Assembly (NCBI GenBank): GCA_017439305.1
Contig: JAFSJK010000049.1
Location: 1-55,388, forward strand
DNA length: 55,388 bases
DNA from: Bacteroidales bacterium
GTDB lineage: Bacteria > Bacteroidota > Bacteroidia > Bacteroidales > UBA932
Direction: 5' to 3'
Shown here: in pieces, positions 16,528 through 25,660 of the stretch
Position numbering within the stretch: the stretch's first letter is position 1
Layout: the number at the start of each line of letters is the position of its first letter
Notes under the pieces: generated by a model
Databases searched by the model: none
The model's input: the letters and a program-made list of their open reading frames with translations, nothing else
Told to the model about the DNA's origin: nothing
Program-made: the position numbers and the translations under genes

Positions 16528-17118
16528 ATGATGAAAGACAGCGCACTGGTAGTCGTGGACATGCTTTACGACTTCATAGACGGGTCGATGGCGTGCCAGG
16601 GGGCCGACGGGGCCATCGAAGGGACGCTCAAGGCCATCGAAAAACTTACGGAAGGGACGGATGCCGATGAAAGCGGCATCCATTCCACCTACCCGATCCT
16701 GTTCGTCCGGGACCACCATCCGGCGGATCACTGCTCGTTCAAGGAACAGGGCGGCCCGTGGCCTCCGCACTGCGTCCAGGGAACGCACGGAGCCGATGTC
16801 CACGAAGCCCTGCTGCCCTACGTCAAGGACGACATGACGTTCTTCAAGGGAGAGAATCAGGCACAGGAACAATACAGCGGTTTCGAGGGAGTGAACCCGG
16901 CCGGGCAGAGCCTCGGCGAAGTGCTCCATCTCCTGGATGTACAGCGTGTCCTCGTGTGCGGCATCGCCACGGAATACTGCGTCCGCAACACCGCGGAAGA
17001 CCTCCTGAAAGACGGTTTCGAGGTCTCCGTCCTGAAGGACGCCCTCGCCTGGGTCGACGCCGACGGCCATGTCGCGGCCCTGAAAGCCATGGAAGAAGAA
17101 GGCATCAGAATCCTATGA
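16528..17118 (+). CDS. pncA: Nicotinamidase (isochorismatase superfamily)
   Basis: 196 residues. Hydrolyses nicotinamide to nicotinate, feeding the PncB enzyme encoded immediately upstream. The catalytic triad is visible as Asp11 (VVVDMLYDF), Lys107 (FFKGE) and Cys151 (GIATEYCV), and the metal site as Asp62/His64 with His68 or His81 nearby. Length is typical. It lies 3 nt after pncB, and its TGA overlaps the ATG of the following lipoprotein gene (ATGA), so all three genes are probably read from one message. Confidence 0.93.
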   Translation: MMKDSALVVVDMLYDFIDGSMACQGADGAIEGTLKAIEKLTEGTDADESGIHSTYPILFVRDHHPADHCSFKEQGGPWPPHCVQGTHGADVHEALLPYVKDDMTFFKGENQAQEQYSGFEGVNPAGQSLGEVLHLLDVQRVLVCGIATEYCVRNTAEDLLKDGFEVSVLKDALAWVDADGHVAALKAMEEEGIRIL

Positions 17119-18530
17119 ATATCAGACATTTCCTGCTCAGCAGCCTCCTTGTGCTCCTGAGTGCCGCCTCCTGCACGGAGAAGAAAGCGGCCGAGTATCC
17201 CATGTTTTGGACCTGGCTGGAAGACCTTCCGGACATCGACATGGAAACCGCCTTCACCCATATGGAGGAAGCGGGCCTTGACGCCGTCATGCTGCACGCA
17301 GCCTCCGCGGAAGATTACCGGAAAGACGTGGAAATCGCACGCCGGCACGGCATCACCGTCTACGCTTGGGTCTGGACCCTCAATCCCCCGCGCCAGGAAC
17401 GGCCGCAGATGCTCGAGGAGCATCCCGACTGGTTCAGCGTGAACCGGAACGGAGACAGCGTCGTCGACTACAAGGCCTATGTCAATTCCTATAAGTTCCT
17501 CTGCCCCGCCCTGCCGGAAGTCAGGGACTATCTCGTCCAAAAGGTGAAGGACATCTGCGCCATCGACGGTGTGGAAGGCATCTGCCTGGACTATTGCCGT
17601 CTGATCGACTGCGTGCTTCCGATCTCGCTCGCCTATAATTACAGTCTGTTCCAGGACGGCGAGGTCTTCCCCGAATACGACTTCGGCTATCATCCGGCGA
17701 TGCTGGAGAAGTTCCAGGCCCAGTACGGCTACGACCCCCGCGAAAAGGAAGACCCGACCCGGGATGAAACCTGGAACCAGTTCCGCTGCGACCAGGTGAC
17801 CGAGGTCGCCAACCTCCTGTGCGAAGCGGCCCATGCGGCCGGCAAGGCCGTCACCGCCTCTCCTTTCTCCGCAGCCGGCGTTTCCCGTTTCATGGTGTAC
17901 CAGGAATGGTGGAAATGGAACCTGGACCTCGTCCATCCGATGGCCTACACCGATTTCTACACGATGGATCCGTCCTTTGCCCGTGACGCCACGTTGGCGA
18001 ACCAGCTCGTGAAAGGTGCCGGAACCACCCTGATGTGCGGGGTGGACACCGAACTCGGCGGAGATCCCGAATTCATCTTCGAGAAGATGGACGCCGCCTT
18101 CAGTGCCGGTGCCCAAGGCATCTCCCTGTACACCATCGAGGGGCTTGAATCCCCCGACCTGCGCCGCCGGTTCAAGGTATATGCCGACAGTCTCCGGACC
18201 CTCCGGGCCGAAGGGAAACTGCCCGCCGCCCCCGGAATCGCCCCGGATACGGACCCGTTCGCCAATCCCGGCATGATGAAGGCCGTCGAAAGGAGCATCC
18301 AGCGACTGGTGGCAGGACAACCCATCCACGAGCGGAGCGTGAACGGCATGGTGGCGGACGATCCGTCCATCACCTATCCTTCCCTGGATCTCAGTGACTA
18401 TGAACTGGTTCGGGAGAACGACCGCATCAAAGTATACAACGTGAAAGACAACGCCAGCGGACGGAGCTTCGAAGTGCTCTTCGTCTGCTACGGCGACATC
18501 ATCTCCGGCTGGGACGTCCGGTCAATATAG
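17115..18530 (+). CDS. Putative glycoside hydrolase-like TIM-barrel lipoprotein
   Basis: 471 residues; ATG at 17115 overlaps the pncA stop. The signal peptide has a lipobox Cys (LSAASC). The body resembles the COG1649/GHL family of putative extracellular glycosidases: an early WTWLEDLPD strand, GITVYAWVWTLNP, GVEGICLDYCR (candidate catalytic Asp) and DLVHPMAYTDFY. The C-terminal about 80 residues form a separate small region. The substrate is unknown. Its place in an NAD-salvage operon is unexplained; it converges on the large cell-wall-type locus, overlapping its last gene by 9 nt, and may act on the same material as the two related lipoproteins at 25657 and 32116. Confidence 0.65.
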   Translation: MNIRHFLLSSLLVLLSAASCTEKKAAEYPMFWTWLEDLPDIDMETAFTHMEEAGLDAVMLHAASAEDYRKDVEIARRHGITVYAWVWTLNPPRQERPQMLEEHPDWFSVNRNGDSVVDYKAYVNSYKFLCPALPEVRDYLVQKVKDICAIDGVEGICLDYCRLIDCVLPISLAYNYSLFQDGEVFPEYDFGYHPAMLEKFQAQYGYDPREKEDPTRDETWNQFRCDQVTEVANLLCEAAHAAGKAVTASPFSAAGVSRFMVYQEWWKWNLDLVHPMAYTDFYTMDPSFARDATLANQLVKGAGTTLMCGVDTELGGDPEFIFEKMDAAFSAGAQGISLYTIEGLESPDLRRRFKVYADSLRTLRAEGKLPAAPGIAPDTDPFANPGMMKAVERSIQRLVAGQPIHERSVNGMVADDPSITYPSLDLSDYELVRENDRIKVYNVKDNASGRSFEVLFVCYGDIISGWDVRSI

Positions 18531-21155
18531 GTTCCAGTAAGGAATGGTTTCGGGCGTTCCGCCCGTCATCCGGAGCTGGTCTTCCGACAGATAGCGGCGG
18601 TCGATGGCCATCCGGAAAAGGTATGTCCTGAGCCAGTCGGCGTCCAGCTGGACATAGCCGTCCGCCCCGCGGACGGTGCCGAACGTGTTTTCCGACACCC
18701 AGTAGACAATCTTCTCGCCCTCCATCTTCACCCCGCACATCGCCATCGCATGCGTCGAGGTGACGTCGCGGCTGTCGAAACGGTCAGCCTTGGACATCGC
18801 CGAATGTACGCCTAACTGCGCATCCGAGGGGAACAGCTTGGAATCATAGACGCCCTCATCCGGAAGGGCATCCCGGTTCGTGTCGCAGGTGAAATAGAAA
18901 CGGTCCCCTGCCCGCAGGGATGCCAAGGCAAGCGCCTCCAACTCTTCGCAGGGCAGGTTCAGGAAGGTCCATTCGGCATCGTCGGCAGCCGACCGGGAGC
19001 CTTCCACCTTGTACATCCGATGATAAGGACGGCGCGGATCGTTCATCAGCATCACATACCGCCCGGAAAGCCCGGGAGCCACGAAAGCATCCCGATAGGA
19101 GGCAGGAGTATAGGTCTTGCCTTCATGCACGAAGGTCTTGGGCGGGTTGCCCAGGGCCATCGTCAACACGCGCCGGACATCCTCCAGGGCCTCCGCCCGA
19201 AGCTGTTCAGGCTCGGTCGTCGCCCGCATCCGGATCCCGTAAGAACGGAGCAGCGTCCTGAGTTCCTGCAGCAGCGGGGCGGAATTCTGAGACACCTTCG
19301 TCTCCGGCATCGCCGACGAAGGGACGACACCATACTTTTCAATCAGATAGACGGCATTCATGAAATGCCCGCCATCCCAGAGGGGACGGCTGAACAGTTT
19401 TTCATTGTATCGGCTGTCCACGGCTTCCTTGCGGTGGTTCCACACATTGACCAGGAAGAGGTTGGCCTTCTCCAGCATGTCCCAGTAATAGGGATAGACG
19501 ACGGAGAATTCCTGGTCGCCGCGCAGCACGTTCGCCGTCGCGAAATACCAGCAGCGGCCCGATTCGGCCTGGTTCTGGATCGCGGAAGACCGGAGGAAAA
19601 TCGTGAGGCCAGTCGTATCGGCCCGGGGCGTCGCTACCGGCTCGCCCAGGGGGCCGGGGCCGGGCAGGACCGCATCGGACAGGGCCGGCATCGCCGGATC
19701 CAGCGTAGCAGCGGAAAGGAAGGGCGGACGACGGTTCCCCATCATCGGCTTGAAGACAAAGTCCTCGCCGCGCCGGTCCAGGAACTCGGACCGGACCGCC
19801 TGCAACAGCTTGGCATCCGTCATCAGTTCCACCGCGCTGTAATAAAGGACCTTCGCCGCACCCAAAGCACCTTTCGTCCCGATCGTAGTGCCTCCGCTGG
19901 CAACCTGCTGCCAGCTGTGGCCGACACCGCCGGGGACGAAACAAGCGTAGCGGAAGCTGCCCGTAGGCACCGCCCAGGTCACATTTCCGACATCACTGGA
20001 GACATAGGCCTCATATCCTTCCTCGGATGGAGGGACGACAATGGACAGTTTGTCAATCAAGTCAGCGTCCACACCGGACTCCGCCGCCATCGCCCGGGCA
20101 AAAGCCAATTCCCGGTCATCCAGCCGGATACCGCCCACCTTCCCGAGGGATCGGCCCACCAGGTCGGCCATCGCATCGTTGGGGAGACGCTCATAATTGC
20201 CCGAAACCAGGTCATAATCCATCGTCGTTCCGGTCCCCATCGCCGCCCCCTCGGCGGCCTTCAGTGCCCGGGAAAGGATGTCCTGGACCACCTCCCGGGA
20301 AGGGCTCCGGAAGAAATATTTCACGGACGCCTTGTCCGGCACCACGTTCGGTGCCTTGCCGCCATCCGTGATCACATAATGGATGCGCGAAGTCTGGGGG
20401 ACGTGCTCACGCATCAGATTCATCAGATAATCAAACGCTTCCACCGCATCCAACGCAGAACGGCCCGCTTCCGGGGCACCTGAAGCGTGGGATGATTTCC
20501 CCGTGAACGTGAACTGCACCTGCACATTGGCCAGTCCGGACGTCCGGTTCACGGTATTGCGCGTATCGGGATGCCAGTCCAGCATGGCGTCCAAACCTTC
20601 GAAGACGCCTTCCCGCATCATATAAGCCTTTCCCCCGCCGCCTTCCTCAGCCGGACAGCCGAAAAGTTTCACGGTACCGGATGCACCCGTGGACGCCAGC
20701 CATTTGGATACGGCCACCGCTCCTGCGACCGAACCGGTTCCCAGCAGGTTGTGTCCGCAGGCGTGTCCCGCAGCCCCGGGAACGAGGACTTTCGGATAAG
20801 GCACCGTATCCTGCGACATCCTGGCGATGGCATCATATTCGGCCATCATCCCGATGACCGGCGAACCACTCCCGTAAGTGGCCACGAAGGCGGTGGGAAT
20901 GCCGGCCACTCCCCGCTCCACCGTGAATCCCTGCGACGTCAGGAAGGTCATCCACTGGTCCGCGCTGCGGTATTCGTCATAGGCGGTTTCTGCCAGGTTG
21001 AAAATCTGCTTCTGCAGGGAATCATACAGATGGAAATGGGAATCCAGGTAGCGGATGCCCACCATACCGTCGGATCTGCGTGCCTTCTTCGCGGAGAACG
21101 CAGGAGTCACGGAAAGACCGACAAGGGCGGCCAGGATGATCAGTCTGTATTTCAT
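18522..21155 (-). CDS. Secreted M20-type amidohydrolase fused to C1B (bleomycin hydrolase-like) cysteine peptidase
   Basis: 877 residues with a signal peptide (cleavage near AFSA, residue 21). Residues about 40-450 are an M20 peptidase of the AbgB/aminobenzoyl-glutamate hydrolase type: metal ligands in GHACGHN (His131, His135), Glu170/171 in CPAEEGGG, His195 in DWHPD, plus GKSSHAS. Residues about 515-877 match C1B papain-like aminopeptidases: Gln529/Cys535 in NQAESGRCWYFAT, His802 in STHAMAMCGV and Asn823 in VSENTFG. Both active sites look complete. The C1B part is somewhat shorter than free bleomycin hydrolases. The ATG overlaps the gltS stop, so its products, such as glutamate or acyl-glutamate, may be imported by GltS. 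Last gene of the minus-strand locus. Confidence 0.82.
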   Translation of the reverse strand: MKYRLIILAALVGLSVTPAFSAKKARRSDGMVGIRYLDSHFHLYDSLQKQIFNLAETAYDEYRSADQWMTFLTSQGFTVERGVAGIPTAFVATYGSGSPVIGMMAEYDAIARMSQDTVPYPKVLVPGAAGHACGHNLLGTGSVAGAVAVSKWLASTGASGTVKLFGCPAEEGGGGKAYMMREGVFEGLDAMLDWHPDTRNTVNRTSGLANVQVQFTFTGKSSHASGAPEAGRSALDAVEAFDYLMNLMREHVPQTSRIHYVITDGGKAPNVVPDKASVKYFFRSPSREVVQDILSRALKAAEGAAMGTGTTMDYDLVSGNYERLPNDAMADLVGRSLGKVGGIRLDDRELAFARAMAAESGVDADLIDKLSIVVPPSEEGYEAYVSSDVGNVTWAVPTGSFRYACFVPGGVGHSWQQVASGGTTIGTKGALGAAKVLYYSAVELMTDAKLLQAVRSEFLDRRGEDFVFKPMMGNRRPPFLSAATLDPAMPALSDAVLPGPGPLGEPVATPRADTTGLTIFLRSSAIQNQAESGRCWYFATANVLRGDQEFSVVYPYYWDMLEKANLFLVNVWNHRKEAVDSRYNEKLFSRPLWDGGHFMNAVYLIEKYGVVPSSAMPETKVSQNSAPLLQELRTLLRSYGIRMRATTEPEQLRAEALEDVRRVLTMALGNPPKTFVHEGKTYTPASYRDAFVAPGLSGRYVMLMNDPRRPYHRMYKVEGSRSAADDAEWTFLNLPCEELEALALASLRAGDRFYFTCDTNRDALPDEGVYDSKLFPSDAQLGVHSAMSKADRFDSRDVTSTHAMAMCGVKMEGEKIVYWVSENTFGTVRGADGYVQLDADWLRTYLFRMAIDRRYLSEDQLRMTGGTPETIPYWNLY

Positions 21156-22492
21156 ACGTCCGTTTTATTCTCTTGGCGCATCCAGCCCTTGGCCAAGGCC
21201 AGCCCCAGGATGCCGACGCCGGCCAGGGCGCACAGTCCTACGAAAAGCCAGCCGTATCCGCTGGCAAAAGCAAGGGGAGAAAAGCTGACCAGGGCGATTT
21301 CGACCGGCGCGATGTACAGATAGGCATAGGCATAATCATCCAGGCAGCCGCTTTTCCCTTCCGGGTCGGCGATGCGGAGCAGAGCGATGCCCATCGCCAT
21401 CGTCCCCGTGAACCATCCCCAGGTGAAGATGGATTTCTCGAAGGGGCAGGTCCGGTGGATCCGGGCCCCTACCCAGAAGACATACAGCAGGGTGAGCAGA
21501 AGTCCCACCACCAGCAGGATGACGAGGGGAACGATGTACCGCCCTACGATTTCCAGCCGGATGGAAGCGACGCCGAACGCCACCAGATAATCCGTGAACG
21601 CCCCGCTCAGATGGCCGATAATCGGCTGGGACAGATGTTCTTCCACTTTGACCCGGCCGATGAACCAGCGCTCCAGCAGCGCCACGATGAAGGCGCAGCT
21701 GAACACCGGCAGCATCAGGGCCGGCCAGAAATGGGCGATCAGCCGGGACAGGCCGTAACCGCCCACCGCCGCCAAGGCGATGACGGCGAAATTGAACGAC
21801 ATCGAATCCAGGGAAATGGCCGAGAAGGAGGCCAGGCCCATGCTTTTCCGCTTGTCAGGCGGAAGGATGCCCGTCCGGAGTTCGGGAGCCAGGGACTCGA
21901 AGGCGCACAGGAAGCGGGTCTTTCCATGCTGTGCTCCCCAACTGATGAGCCACATGCCCACGACCACCGACGCAATGATGCCGATCGTCGCGGAAGTCAT
22001 GGCCAGCGACTGCATTTCCTCGACGCCGTAGTTGGCGAATGACTCCCCGATGGCCGCCGCAGTCCCGTGTCCGCCGCAGAATCCGGCCGGCATGGACAGG
22101 CCGAACGAGGGAGCAACCGGCCAGATCAGGCTGAGGACCCACAGTCCCAAAGCGCCGCCCAGCGCCCATTGCAGCAGCATTCCGGCCTGCGAATAGGCCC
22201 ACATCCGGCCGATCCGGGAATTGCCGTCGGACTGGCTGCGGGCGGATGTAAAGGGGATACAGCTGAAAACCAAGGCGATAAGGATCCCCGCATAGGTGCC
22301 GAGATTCCCGGACAAGGGCAGCCATCCCAGCACTTCAGGCCCCAAGACAAGCCCGAAAAGACCGGCCAGCAGGCTGGGCGGAATGAAAAAACGCTGGACA
22401 AGCTTCACCTTCGAACGAAGGAATTTGCCCAGCAGCAGAAGAAGCGACACCAGGCCGACATCGACCAGCAGGGTCCAGGGGGTAAAGTCCAT
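21152..22492 (-). CDS. gltS: Sodium/glutamate symporter family transporter
   Basis: 446 residues, about 11-12 hydrophobic segments, inner membrane. The GltS-family signature GGHGTAAAIG lies near residue 140, followed by a run of small residues in the helix ATIGIIASVVVG. GltS imports glutamate with Na+. The family match is fair rather than close, and the protein is about 45 residues longer than the Escherichia coli enzyme, so the substrate may be another acidic amino acid. It overlaps the M20-C1B gene (ATGA) and lies 1 nt after the Ntn-hydrolase gene, which links transport to peptide breakdown. Confidence 0.75.
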   Translation of the reverse strand: MDFTPWTLLVDVGLVSLLLLLGKFLRSKVKLVQRFFIPPSLLAGLFGLVLGPEVLGWLPLSGNLGTYAGILIALVFSCIPFTSARSQSDGNSRIGRMWAYSQAGMLLQWALGGALGLWVLSLIWPVAPSFGLSMPAGFCGGHGTAAAIGESFANYGVEEMQSLAMTSATIGIIASVVVGMWLISWGAQHGKTRFLCAFESLAPELRTGILPPDKRKSMGLASFSAISLDSMSFNFAVIALAAVGGYGLSRLIAHFWPALMLPVFSCAFIVALLERWFIGRVKVEEHLSQPIIGHLSGAFTDYLVAFGVASIRLEIVGRYIVPLVILLVVGLLLTLLYVFWVGARIHRTCPFEKSIFTWGWFTGTMAMGIALLRIADPEGKSGCLDDYAYAYLYIAPVEIALVSFSPLAFASGYGWLFVGLCALAGVGILGLALAKGWMRQENKTDV

Positions 22493-22493
22493 A

Positions 22494-23645
22494 TCAATCG
22501 GCGGTTAACAGGGTTTGGAAGCGTTCGAAACGGAGCGAGGCCCCGGCGTTGTAGCGTTCAACCGCCCGGAGGTCGAAGCCGGTCCGGTCCATCTCCGACG
22601 CCAGACGGCGGCCGGCCTTGAGCTCGGCCTGTTCCGCCTTCCGGACCTGACGGAGAATAGTCTTCAAGGCAGAGACATCCAAGTACTTCTCATCCCATGC
22701 CAGCGGGCGTACAGACCGCTTCAGTTCCACGGCCAGCCGGTTTGCCGGAGCATCGCCGGTCAGCATGGACGGGATCCGCTCCCCTGCCGCCACCCAAACG
22801 GGGATGGCATAGCTGCAGGGAGTATAGCCGAGGGCGCACCAAAGGATGCCGCTGTCGGCCTTTCCGCCGGGCGCGACACCTTCCAAGACAAGCGAGGCCG
22901 TCGTTGTACTGCGCGGGATGAAATCGTGTTCATACAGGTACGCTCCGCGACTTGCCTTCAAAGCATCATCACCCGTCAGGGCATTCCGGAACGTGCGTCC
23001 GGTTTCCAGGAAAAAACCGGGGGTGAATCCCCGGCGTGCCTGGCGTGCCGTCACCTGCTCCATCGTCGAATACCGGGCAAAACCGCGGCCGCGGCCGGGT
23101 TCTCCGGACAGGGAAAAGTTGGTGCGAAAGAGATATCCGCCTTTGGGAACATCAAACCGCACATACGCCGTATCCGACACCTCGAAATAAGCGGCACCCC
23201 CGCATGCATCGATAACGGCAAAGTTGGCACTGAGCTGCATCGGATGCTCCTTCGCGACGAGCATCGCCTCGAATTCATCCAGGGAGGAACAGGTGCCCAG
23301 CGCCAAGGTCATCAGTTCCCCGTTCCGGGTTCCGGCGACCCCGACGGAATCCGGCCGGAGATTGTAGGACAGGTTGTTGGTAATGGCGAAACCGGCCTCG
23401 TTGATGCCGGCATAGGCGTTCCTGCAGTCTTTGTCTGCAGTCGGGAAGAGAGCGGTAAAGCCATACTTATCCCCGCGAACATAGGCAATCCGGTTATAAT
23501 CGTCGCTTGCATCCCGCTGTTTCCAGATCATCGGGCGCCCGGTTCCGCTGGCCTCAGCGGAAACAACGGCCGTCGTGCAGGGAAAAGCCGGGACGGAGCA
23601 AAGCAGCAGCAGGCTACTTGCGAATCTTATAACCGTAGTACGCAT
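22494..23645 (-). CDS. Secreted Ntn-hydrolase (C45/linear amide hydrolase-like)
   Basis: 383 residues. After a signal peptide (about 1-22) comes CTTAVVS, with Cys23 in the position of the N-terminal nucleophile of Ntn-hydrolases; WKQRD and GINEAGFAITNN are the typical substrate-pocket strands of the C45/acyl-transferase and choloylglycine-hydrolase-like families. Signal peptidase cleavage itself could expose the nucleophile. Such enzymes hydrolyse linear amide bonds. The start overlaps the end of the MFS gene by 32 nt, an unusually long overlap in this operon, but no later start would keep the signal peptide. Substrate unknown; an acyl or peptide amide from the locus substrate is likely. Confidence 0.72.
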   Translation of the reverse strand: MRTTVIRFASSLLLLCSVPAFPCTTAVVSAEASGTGRPMIWKQRDASDDYNRIAYVRGDKYGFTALFPTADKDCRNAYAGINEAGFAITNNLSYNLRPDSVGVAGTRNGELMTLALGTCSSLDEFEAMLVAKEHPMQLSANFAVIDACGGAAYFEVSDTAYVRFDVPKGGYLFRTNFSLSGEPGRGRGFARYSTMEQVTARQARRGFTPGFFLETGRTFRNALTGDDALKASRGAYLYEHDFIPRSTTTASLVLEGVAPGGKADSGILWCALGYTPCSYAIPVWVAAGERIPSMLTGDAPANRLAVELKRSVRPLAWDEKYLDVSALKTILRQVRKAEQAELKAGRRLASEMDRTGFDLRAVERYNAGASLRFERFQTLLTAD

Positions 23646-24804
23646 AGAACATGATCAACAGGTAGAACGGCAGGCAGATCCAATAGGCGTTCTGGGCACC
23701 CGCCCAGTCCTTCATTGCCCCGAAAAGCAAAGGAATCAACGCGCCGCCGCCGATAGAGGCGACCAGAAGCGAAGAGCCTTTCTTGGTGAACTTCCCAAGG
23801 TCCACAATCGCAAGGGGCCAGATGGCCGGATACATCAGTGAGCAGGCGAAACTCAGCAGGGCCACGCACCAGACCGACACCTGCGGCGGGGTCAGGACGA
23901 TGAGAAGGGAGTCCACAACGGCAATCCACGTGCAGATCCGGAGTGCCTGTACCTGGGATATGACCTTGGGAATGAACAAGATACCAAGGATATAACCCGC
24001 CGCCATGCCGATACCGGGCCAGATGGTGTAGCTCTCCGGATGGGCCAGTCCCAGTTCCTGCGCATAGTCCAGTACGGTCAGGAGCGCCAGGTTCTCCACC
24101 CCTACGTAAACGAACAGGGCGAGGGCGCCCAGAACCAGGTGCGGGAACTGCCACAGGGATGTCTTTCCGGCGGCATAAGGACAGTCTTCCTCGTTCTCCT
24201 CCCCTTCCGCCTTGATTTCCTCCAGCGGAGCGAAGAAAGTGACAATGCCCAGCACCACAACCACAGCGATGATGATATACAGCGGCTTGTCCAGGTCCAC
24301 CAGTCCGACAGCCTCGATGGGCTTGCGCGTCACCGCGGCGATGAAAATTGACGGCAATGCCAGCGCGCAGGAATTGCAGATGCCCATGATGCTGATCCGG
24401 CGGGCCGCACTGTCGATGGGGCCGAGAATGGTCACATACGGGTTGATGGCTGCCTGCAGGACAGTGTTGGCCGTGCCGCTGATGAAGCAGGCCAGCAGGT
24501 AGAGGGCGAAACTCTCCAGCCGCGCAGCAGGGATGAACAGGGCGAAAGCCAGGGCGAACAGGAAGAACGACAGGGACATCGTCCGTTTGTAGCCGATCTT
24601 CGCAATGATGGACGAAGCCGGGAAACTGAACACCAGGAAGGCCAGGAACGTGGCGGCGATCACCAGGTACGACTGGGCCGACGTGAGGTGCAGATTGTTC
24701 TCCAGGAACGGGACGAAATACCCGTTGATACCCGTGGCAAAGCCCACGGTAAAGAACATCATCCCGATGAAAGCGAGCGGAACCAGGTATTTGTTCTTGC
24801 CCAT
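23614..24804 (-). CDS. FHS-type MFS sugar transporter
   Basis: 396 residues, 12 predicted membrane helices, inner membrane. The sequence resembles the fucose/glucose-galactose/GlcNAc permease (FHS) family: GFATGINGYFVPFLE in helix 1 and GTANTVLQAAINPYVTILG near helix 4-5 are typical. With an amino-sugar kinase 7 nt upstream and GH20 enzymes in the same operon, GlcNAc (as in NagP) or another amino sugar is the likely substrate; this is context-based. A cytoplasmic loop rich in Glu lies mid-protein (about 192-205). Confidence 0.82.
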   Translation of the reverse strand: MGKNKYLVPLAFIGMMFFTVGFATGINGYFVPFLENNLHLTSAQSYLVIAATFLAFLVFSFPASSIIAKIGYKRTMSLSFFLFALAFALFIPAARLESFALYLLACFISGTANTVLQAAINPYVTILGPIDSAARRISIMGICNSCALALPSIFIAAVTRKPIEAVGLVDLDKPLYIIIAVVVVLGIVTFFAPLEEIKAEGEENEEDCPYAAGKTSLWQFPHLVLGALALFVYVGVENLALLTVLDYAQELGLAHPESYTIWPGIGMAAGYILGILFIPKVISQVQALRICTWIAVVDSLLIVLTPPQVSVWCVALLSFACSLMYPAIWPLAIVDLGKFTKKGSSLLVASIGGGALIPLLFGAMKDWAGAQNAYWICLPFYLLIMFYAYYGYKIRK

Positions 24805-24811
24805 ATGGCCG

Positions 24812-25660
24812 CTAGTTTTGCGTGTGATACTTGATGAGGCCTTCCATGGGCGCCTGGAGAACGGTTCCCATCTTCATCCCGTACTCTTCCACCACTTTCT
24901 GAAGCAACGGCTTGAAATAATAGCCCACGGAGCCGACGGAATTGAAGGTATAGGACTGATAATCAGGATAATGCGTTACAATCCGATCGAAGAACTTCCG
25001 GAATGCATCCGTCACCAGCTCCGGGAAATACGGATCGAAGTCCAGGTGCTCGCAGATGAACTTGGCATACTGCGCGCAGAAACGGTTCGGGAACGGCTTG
25101 GTATAGATGATGTCGATCAGCTCGTCATTGGTCCGGCCCAGTTCCTGACCCACCAGTTCATACACCTTCGGAGGCATGTTGCGCCGGATGAAGTCAGTGA
25201 TCATCCGCTTCCCGAGATAGCCGCCGCTTCCCTCGTCACCGAGGATGAAGCCGCAGGAATCCACGTTCAAACCCTCGTTGCAGCCGTCGTAAAGACAGGA
25301 ATTGGCTCCCGTACCCAGGATGGCGGCAAAACCGGGTTTCCGCTGGAGCAGGGCCCGGCAGGAAGCCAGCGTATCCATTGCGATAAACACCTGGCTTGCC
25401 TTGGGGAAAACCTCCCGCAAGGTCTTTTCCATGAAGGGATACTGGAGTTCGGTGACCCCGGCCCCATAGAAGTAGATCTCATCCACAAGGTCCGGAGAGA
25501 GGCCCTGGGGCAGGTTCGCGCGGATATCCGCCACGATCTGCGTGCCGGTGATATAGTTGGGGTTGTAGCCCTGGCTGAAAAAGCCGATCCGGGTTGCGCC
25601 GTCCTTCGAGATACAAGCCCATTCGGTCTTGGTGGCGCCGCTGTCTGCAATCAGGATCAT
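24812..25660 (-). CDS. BadF/BcrA-family amino-sugar kinase (GlcNAc or MurNAc kinase)
   Basis: 282 residues, cytoplasmic. The ASKHA-fold phosphate loop ADSGATKTEW is at the N-terminus, LGTGANSCLYDG is the second phosphate motif, and FILGDEGSGGYLG is the conserved sugar/phosphate strand of the NagK/BadF-BcrA group. In Tannerella forsythia a kinase of this type (MurK) acts on MurNAc next to murQ; here murQ is in the same operon, so a MurNAc kinase is as likely as a GlcNAc kinase. ATGA overlap with the following glycosidase-like gene shows tight coupling. Confidence 0.82.
   Translation of the reverse strand: MILIADSGATKTEWACISKDGATRIGFFSQGYNPNYITGTQIVADIRANLPQGLSPDLVDEIYFYGAGVTELQYPFMEKTLREVFPKASQVFIAMDTLASCRALLQRKPGFAAILGTGANSCLYDGCNEGLNVDSCGFILGDEGSGGYLGKRMITDFIRRNMPPKVYELVGQELGRTNDELIDIIYTKPFPNRFCAQYAKFICEHLDFDPYFPELVTDAFRKFFDRIVTHYPDYQSYTFNSVGSVGYYFKPLLQKVVEEYGMKMGTVLQAPMEGLIKYHTQN

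Noticed and set aside
18522-21155. Splitting the 877-codon frame into two genes
   Set aside because: There is no stop, no second signal peptide and no start with promoter or overlap features near the domain junction at about residue 450-515.
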